Shown here one piece after another: positions 59,081-64,000 of a stretch of DNA of 64,000 nt. Where the stretch lies: contig NW_026946366.1 in the NCBI RefSeq assembly GCF_035222375.1, forward strand, positions 1,984,001-2,048,000, in the 5' to 3' direction. The notes beneath the pieces are model-generated. The model was given only the letters and a program-made list of their open reading frames with translations. It was not told the origin of the DNA and did no database searches. Each line of letters opens with the position of its first letter. The stretch's first letter is position 1. Origin of the DNA: Podospora pseudocomata. Taxonomy: Eukaryota > Ascomycota > Sordariomycetes > Sordariales > Podosporaceae. The position numbers and the translations under genes were made by a program.

Positions 59081-60497
59081 CTAAGCCTTCCACCCACTGA
59101 CAATATATACCACATCCTCATCGCAAACCGGATGACTCAACCCCACCCTCTGCGGTATATGCCTCGCGCTGGCGCCCCAAACGAGCGCATACTTGAACGT
59201 ATCCTTCAGCGTCCTATGAATCCTGTCACACACATCCTCGATGGTGCTATTACTCCTCACAATCAACGCCTCGCTAAAGTCGGGGTCGTTCCCCTTCCTC
59301 TTGGTGTAAATCCTGACCAGGTTCAGCTCCTTCCAGCACCGGTCAATCACATCCTGGATGCCGAGGTCCAGCTCGCAAGACATGACAACCGTGTGGGGCT
59401 CCCGGGCGAGCTTGTCGAGGAAGTCGAGGGAGACGGAGTCGATCTTGTTGTAGACGTAGAGGCACTTGATGTACTTGCGGTGGTTGGCCATGATGACGTC
59501 GATGAGGTCGTCGACGGTGCAGTTCTCGTCTCGGATGAGGACTTCGCAGTTGAGGATCTTGTAGTCGCGGAGGATGTTCATGATCATTTTTTCGTCGATT
59601 CCTTTGGGGGGGGATTGGAAGGTGATTTTCATGCCGCCGGCTTTTTTGGGTTTGAGGTAGATGTTACTAGGGACGGGGGGTTAGTGGGGGAGGGGGAGGA
59701 AATGGGGAGGAAAGGCGTACGGAGGTTCACGGTTGAGTCTGATGCCTACGGCTTCCAGCTCTGCTTCGAGAAGGGCGCGCTGTTCGGCTCTCTTGGTGGC
59801 GTCGAGGACCATGAGGATGAGATCACTGGTTTTGGCGGCGGAGATGACTTGGCGGCCGCGGCCTTTGCCTTCGGAGGCACCTTCGATGATACCGGGTAGA
59901 TCGAGGAGTTGGATCTCGGCACCGCCGTACTCGAGGACGCCGGGGATGGCGGTGAGGGTTGTGAAGGCATAGGAGGCCACTTCGGATTTGGTCTTGGTGA
60001 CTTTGGAGAGGAAGGTCGATTTACCGACGGAGGGGAAGCCGACGAGGGCTATTCTGGCGTCGCCGGACTTGCTGACGTCGAAACCGGAGCCACCACCACC
60101 GCCGGCGCCCGGGCCGGGTTCGAGGAGTTGTGCGCGGAGACGGGCGAGTTTACTGGGGATGGTGTAAGTATGTAGGGGATGTGTTGAGGGGAAAGGGCCA
60201 CTCACTTACCCCTTCAAGAGACCCAAGTGATATTCTAGGGTGAGTGTTAGATACTGTACGAATATGAGAGTGGTAAGGTATGAATTTACCAGTTGCCTTA
60301 TTCTCTAGATATACCTGTTAGTGAGGTGTTGGGTGATAGACCAGGTGGTATGTACAAACTTTGAGTCTTCCTCATCTCATCCTCAATCCTATTTTATTTC
60401 ACGATTCCGTCAGCCAGTCTGTGCTCACGAGACAACTGGATGAACATGATGATAAATGAGAGACTAACTCCTTGATCTTTTCCGTAATGTTCACCAT
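59081..60497 (-). CDS. RBG1: Developmentally regulated GTP-binding protein 1 (DRG1/RBG1)
   Basis: This conserved Obg-class GTPase is ribosome-associated and stabilised by a DFRP1/Tma46 partner. Six exons (60469-60497, 60360-60388, 60290-60304, 60210-60234, 59721-60152, 59081-59666) splice to 371 residues, the normal length. The first four exons total only 98 nt and encode [24 protein letters not shown] and EYHLGLLKG, exactly the family N-terminus. One of them is a 15-nt microexon. The G domain has [12 protein letters not shown], the TTLTAIPG switch, DLPGIIEGA and NKID. The S5D2L insert and the C-terminal TGS domain ([23 protein letters not shown]) follow. Donors GTTAGT and GTTTGT are atypical. 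Divergent from CWC2. Confidence 0.94.
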
Positions 60498-61008
60498 CTT
60501 GGCGGTTACGAGACCTTTACAGTGTCTCTACTGTCCTTGTCGGAAGGGTGAGTGGTATAAACCGTAGGTTGATGGCGACAAGCACCAAGTTCATGTATCA
60601 AGCCGATATTCAGCTATAATTGAAGACAGCAGCCAGGACAGACCCCACGTTTCTCAGGTTGGCAGAATTCCTGAGGGGCAGGAAGGGGCAAGAGTGGCAC
60701 ACTCAAATCTTCACCGCCTGCCCACTTTGACTAGCTTGCTTTTAAACTGGGGTCAGCAAGGTGTCTGGGAGCTTGTCAATTTTCCACACCTACCGAGTGA
60801 CGCTCGGCGCGTTGCTAGCAGCATCACTTTCGAATCGCGCATTTCACCGCATCAAACTTTCCAGAGCTCCAGTCCAAGATTCAACCATCGCATTTATCGC
60901 CAGCGCACCAATTTTCACTGCGACTGAACATACATACAACTTAGATCGTTCAACACACGCCATTCACGACACAACAGCATCATTCTCTCCAATAACACAA
61001 CCGCAAAC
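60498..61008. promoter_or_regulatory. Divergent promoter region DRG1 / CWC2
   Basis: The 511 bp separates the two start codons. The CWC2 side ends in a CA-rich leader. No clear TATA box is seen. Confidence 0.5.
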
Positions 61009-62220
61009 ATGGCCGAAGTCGTCAACAGGCCAGACACGGCCGTCAACCTGCCCGAGATGGCCTCCGAAGACAGCCTTGCCCTCACCACCACAAAAAACAC
61101 CACAGAAGTCACCGCGCCCGCCGAGAAGAAGGTCAAAAAAATCATTCGCCGCAAGAAGCGACCAGCGCGCGCCCAAGTTGACCCAGCCACTGTCAAGTCG
61201 GAACCCCCAGCACAAACCGGCACGACATTCAACATCTGGTATAACAAATGGGCGGGCGGCGACAAGGAGGACTCGGCCATGAGCCAAACCCACGCCAAGG
61301 GAAGATGCAACATCGCCCTCGACTCGGGGTACACCAAAGCCGATGGCCATCCAGGCGCCTTCTTCTGCCTATACTTTGCCCGCGGTGTCTGCCACAAGGG
61401 TCAGGACTGCGACTACCTTCACCGTCTTCCCGGCCCGTACGACATCTTCCCCCAAAATGTCGACTGTTTCGGCCGCGACAAGTTCTCGGATTACCGCGAT
61501 GACATGGGTGGTGTTGGGTCTTTCAGTCGGCAAAACCGCACGATTTACGTGGGGAGGATTCATGTGTCGGATGATATCGAGGAGATTGTCGCGCGCCACT
61601 TTGCTGAGTGGGGACCGATTGAAAGAATAAGGGTGCTTTCCAACAGGGGCATTGCGTTTGTCACCTACCGGGACTTGGCCAATGCCGAGTTCGCAAAAGA
61701 GGCTATGGCGTGGCAGTCACTGGAGGGCAATGAGATCTTGAATTTGAGGTGGTCGCTTCCAGATCCCAATCCCATGGCCCAGAAGCGAGAGGCAAGGAGG
61801 ATCGAGGAGCAGGCTGCCGAGGCGATCAGAAAAGCTCTGCCTGCTGAGTTTGTGGCTGAAATTGAAGGGAAGGACCCAGAAGCGAGGAAGAGAAGAAAGA
61901 TTGAAAGCGGGTATGGGTTGGAGGGGTACGAAGCGCCGGATGAGGTTCATTATGCCAGGGGGCCTAATGCTGTTAATCCAAGGGGAAGGGAAGGGTTCGA
62001 GTTGGAGCATGAGCAGAGGCTGATGCTGGAGGCGGCGGAACAGGAGATGATGCAGGAACAACAGTATGATCAGCCACCACCACAGCAGCAGCAGCAGGGC
62101 GGGATATTCTCCAGCAGCACTCTCGCCGCGCTTCAAGGCGCCCAGGTAGCAGTTGCTTCAAAACCAGCACCCAAGACATCTACAGGGCCGTTGGTGGCAT
62201 ACGACAGCGACTCGGACTAA
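61009..62220 (+). CDS. CWC2: Pre-mRNA-splicing factor CWC2
   Basis: This component of the Prp19-related complex contacts U6 snRNA and helps form the spliceosome active site. A single exon encodes 403 residues. After a Lys/Arg-rich lead, the Torus domain begins near residue 75 (FNIWYNKWAGGD). It contains the CCCH zinc finger CLYFARGVCHKGQDCDYLH (about 121-139). A connector (CFGRDKFSDYRDDMGGVGSF) leads to the RRM (about 178-250) with RNP2 IYVGRI and RNP1-like GIAFVTYRD. The C-terminal part has a basic helix and a Gln-rich tail ending DSDSD. All four zinc ligands are present. The start ATG follows an ATG-poor CA-rich leader. Confidence 0.96.
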   Translation: MAEVVNRPDTAVNLPEMASEDSLALTTTKNTTEVTAPAEKKVKKIIRRKKRPARAQVDPATVKSEPPAQTGTTFNIWYNKWAGGDKEDSAMSQTHAKGRCNIALDSGYTKADGHPGAFFCLYFARGVCHKGQDCDYLHRLPGPYDIFPQNVDCFGRDKFSDYRDDMGGVGSFSRQNRTIYVGRIHVSDDIEEIVARHFAEWGPIERIRVLSNRGIAFVTYRDLANAEFAKEAMAWQSLEGNEILNLRWSLPDPNPMAQKREARRIEEQAAEAIRKALPAEFVAEIEGKDPEARKRRKIESGYGLEGYEAPDEVHYARGPNAVNPRGREGFELEHEQRLMLEAAEQEMMQEQQYDQPPPQQQQQGGIFSSSTLAALQGAQVAVASKPAPKTSTGPLVAYDSDSD

Positions 62221-62320
62221 GCCAACCCAACCGGCTTTGTAGAATATCATCATGGCGTTCCTTTTCTCATAGAGATACCTTGGCTACACAAAAGGCATAA
62301 TGATACCACATCTGTCTCAC

Positions 62321-63349
62321 CTAACTATTAAATATCCTTGAATAAAGCACCTCATGCCTCCCGAACCAAAGATCCATAACCGGTACATTCTGCCCGGCTC
62401 TTTCGACCTTGGTCCCCCACTCCCGCTTGATCATCTCCGTGATCAACTCCTGCACCGTCTCCCCAGCAAGTATCTTTTGCGCTTGATACGGCCCAAACAT
62501 CCCTGCCCTAACCGCTGCTGAGACGAGTGCTTTGACATGCCCAAATAAAAAAATATACGCCGTCTGCTGCAGACTCAGTCCAACAACAGAACATATCGCC
62601 CCAAACAGCGGCGCAAGATGAGCGCTCGCGTCCGGGATCTCCTTGCTCGACCCCCTTTTGACCAGCAGCCCAAAAGCCTTGAGATCACCCCTTTGCGCTG
62701 ACGTTACCACTGACGAACCCAGGGGGGGGAGGGATTGCGAAAACGACCTCTCCCATATCCCCAGCAGCGCCCTCCCTTGGGCTACACTCGCCCGACGGCC
62801 AACAGTGCAGATTATGCTTGCGTCCTGGGCGTCATCTAGCTCGACCAGATTCGACAGTGACGGGTCCCGATGCGTCGAGAGGACAAACGGCAGGGTGGTG
62901 GACGCGTAGGAGCTTATCGACAGCGGGAGGAACGCTGCGAAGGAGGTGTGAGGGTGGTAAGGGTTTGACTTGTGGCCGTGGGCGAGGTACGACTCCAGCC
63001 CGGACGAAAAGGCGAAGCTCCCCAGTGGGAGGGCGGAGTCTGAGAGGAGGAGGTGGAAGTGGTTTGGAAGGTCTACCACCAGAAAATTAGTAAACCTGTA
63101 ATTTTTTTCCCCAAGAATCAATCAGGGGGTAAAAAAAGGGGGGTGAAACAAACTAGGTGCCAACAGCGGTTGTTCCGGTGATGATGATGATGAGTCGTCG
63201 CCCTCAAGCCGGGATCGGGGGTGTTTGCAACGCTTGGCTTTGGCTGCGGCCAGCTTGCGCTCCAGCTCGGCGATCTCATTGTCAAGGTCATCATCGGTGT
63301 CTGACTCACGATATGAAGATATCGGGTCCTGAAATAAGTTTATCGTCAT
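62321..63349 (-). CDS. ureF: Urease accessory protein UreF
   Basis: UreF works with UreD and UreG to load nickel into urease. Exons 63154-63349 and 62321-63072 splice to 315 residues. The first exon gives a charged lead with a helix (DNEIAELERKLAAAKAKR), not part of the core. The UreF core begins directly after the intron: LPNHFHLLLSDSALPLGSF with the conserved SDSxxPxGSFxxSxGLE pattern (ALPLGSFAFSSGLESYLAHG). Later come the Gly/Ala helices GAICSVVGLSLQQTAYIFLF and the C-terminal PVMDLWFGRHEVLYSRIFNS. The intron has a GTTTGT donor. Its acceptor was set at GGTAG to keep the conserved frame. Its 3' end lies only 100 bp from CWC2. Presence implies a urease in the genome. Confidence 0.93.
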
Positions 63350-64000
63350 TTTGTAACACTTCTGGAATTGTTTAGAACGAGTTGTTCAAGTGGGAAACGC
63401 AAATCAAGTGTGATATCAAAAGGTCGTGTAAATAGACTCTCATTGATAAGAGCCGCAATTCTTCTTATCTAATGAAATCCATTATCTCACTCTCGTGCTT
63501 TCCTGATACTTGCAGCAACAAAATGTTTTGAGCCTGGTAGAGTCGGATGCAATTGAGGATGCTCAGTCGGAGTGCTTGAGACATAAGCCATTGATCCAGA
63601 AGGGTGGGTGGAGTTAGGAATTTCTGCTATTTTCCCTAGGTATCTCACACGTACACGGCAGCAACCACGGACAACTGTATGGCAACCAGCGCAAAATGTC
63701 CCACCCTTTCTGTGTCGTGCGATGCCTTTGCAATCACCATCAGTATAAATTGGTTCGTTCTGTTATAAAGAAATGCATGTGGGAACATGGACAAGGAGAA
63801 ATAATTCGTTATTTTACAGCACCGGGGGTTTATATATATACACAATCTGGAAGGAGGCACAATAGATAGAAAGCCTTGAAGTACCACCAGGCGTTGGCCA
63901 TTGATGAGCATTAGGACCAAGCCTGTACTGAGCCACATCGCGCTGGATATGGGAATAGACGGACTCGGGCCCAAATCGACTGACCTCTGGTAATATTTGC
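63350..64000. other. Upstream flank of UreF, window end
   Basis: This contains the UreF promoter. An open frame of about 110 codons on the minus strand (63645-63974) shows nothing recognisable. No RNA gene or repeat is visible. Confidence 0.45.

Noticed and set aside
63645-63974. Minus-strand open frame of 109 codons at the window end
   Set aside because: No recognisable motif or splice support; it may simply be UreF upstream DNA.

Overview
The window is nuclear DNA of a filamentous ascomycete, most likely a member of the Sordariales (Sordariomycetes). Four things point there. Introns are short (mostly 50-75 nt), with GTAAGT/GTATGT-type donors, CTRAC branch points and YAG acceptors. A lone, dispersed 5S rRNA gene is present, as in Neurospora. 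The proteins match filamentous-fungal families (NKIN2/UncA kinesin, CPC-3/GCN2, Cut12-type spindle pole protein, Mso1-type Sec1 binder, urease accessory UreF). Genes are independent units, mostly conserved housekeeping functions. I see no secondary-metabolite cluster, no CRISPR array and no autonomous transposon.

Layout. 1-9 kb: the 3' end of a leukotriene-A4 hydrolase/aminopeptidase, a large kinesin-3 motor, then a convergent gap holding a 5S rRNA gene and a small TA-flanked MITE. 9-12 kb: MKT1 on the minus strand. 12-18.3 kb: about 6 kb with no gene I can support, ending at a TATA-driven small gene for a 72-residue protein made of three GRSGYNK-centred repeats. 19-28 kb: mitochondrial tRNA-modifying GTPase MSS1, then MAK16, MSO1 and GYP7. 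28-34.6 kb: DNA polymerase delta (minus), a low-complexity orphan protein (plus) and GET4 (minus). 35-46.7 kb, all minus: a UBA-like/UIM protein with a decayed USP fold, the E2 enzyme CDC34 and the eIF2-alpha kinase GCN2/CPC-3. 47-53.3 kb: a Cut12-type spindle pole protein (plus) and a CYLD-like USP deubiquitinase with a C-terminal CaaX box (minus). 55-64 kb: an acyl-CoA dehydrogenase, a Spo12-family protein, the GTPase DRG1/RBG1 (minus), the splicing factor CWC2 and UreF (minus).

Functional themes are ubiquitin (pseudo-USP, CDC34, CaaX-USP), cell cycle and replication (POL3, CDC34, Cut12, Spo12), translation and ribosome biogenesis (MAK16, DRG1, GCN2, 5S) and trafficking (kinesin-3, MSO1, GYP7, GET4). 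They look like coincidental neighbours, not an operon-like system. Exon boundaries were assigned by hand from splice signals, reading frame and conserved protein sequence. For every multi-exon gene listed the spliced lengths are divisible by three. The most unusual items are the GRSGYNK repeat gene, whose two introns each carry a stop directly at the donor; the pseudo-deubiquitinase; the potentially farnesylated deubiquitinase; and a 19-nt terminal exon that supplies the essential C-terminal FCVGK of MSS1.
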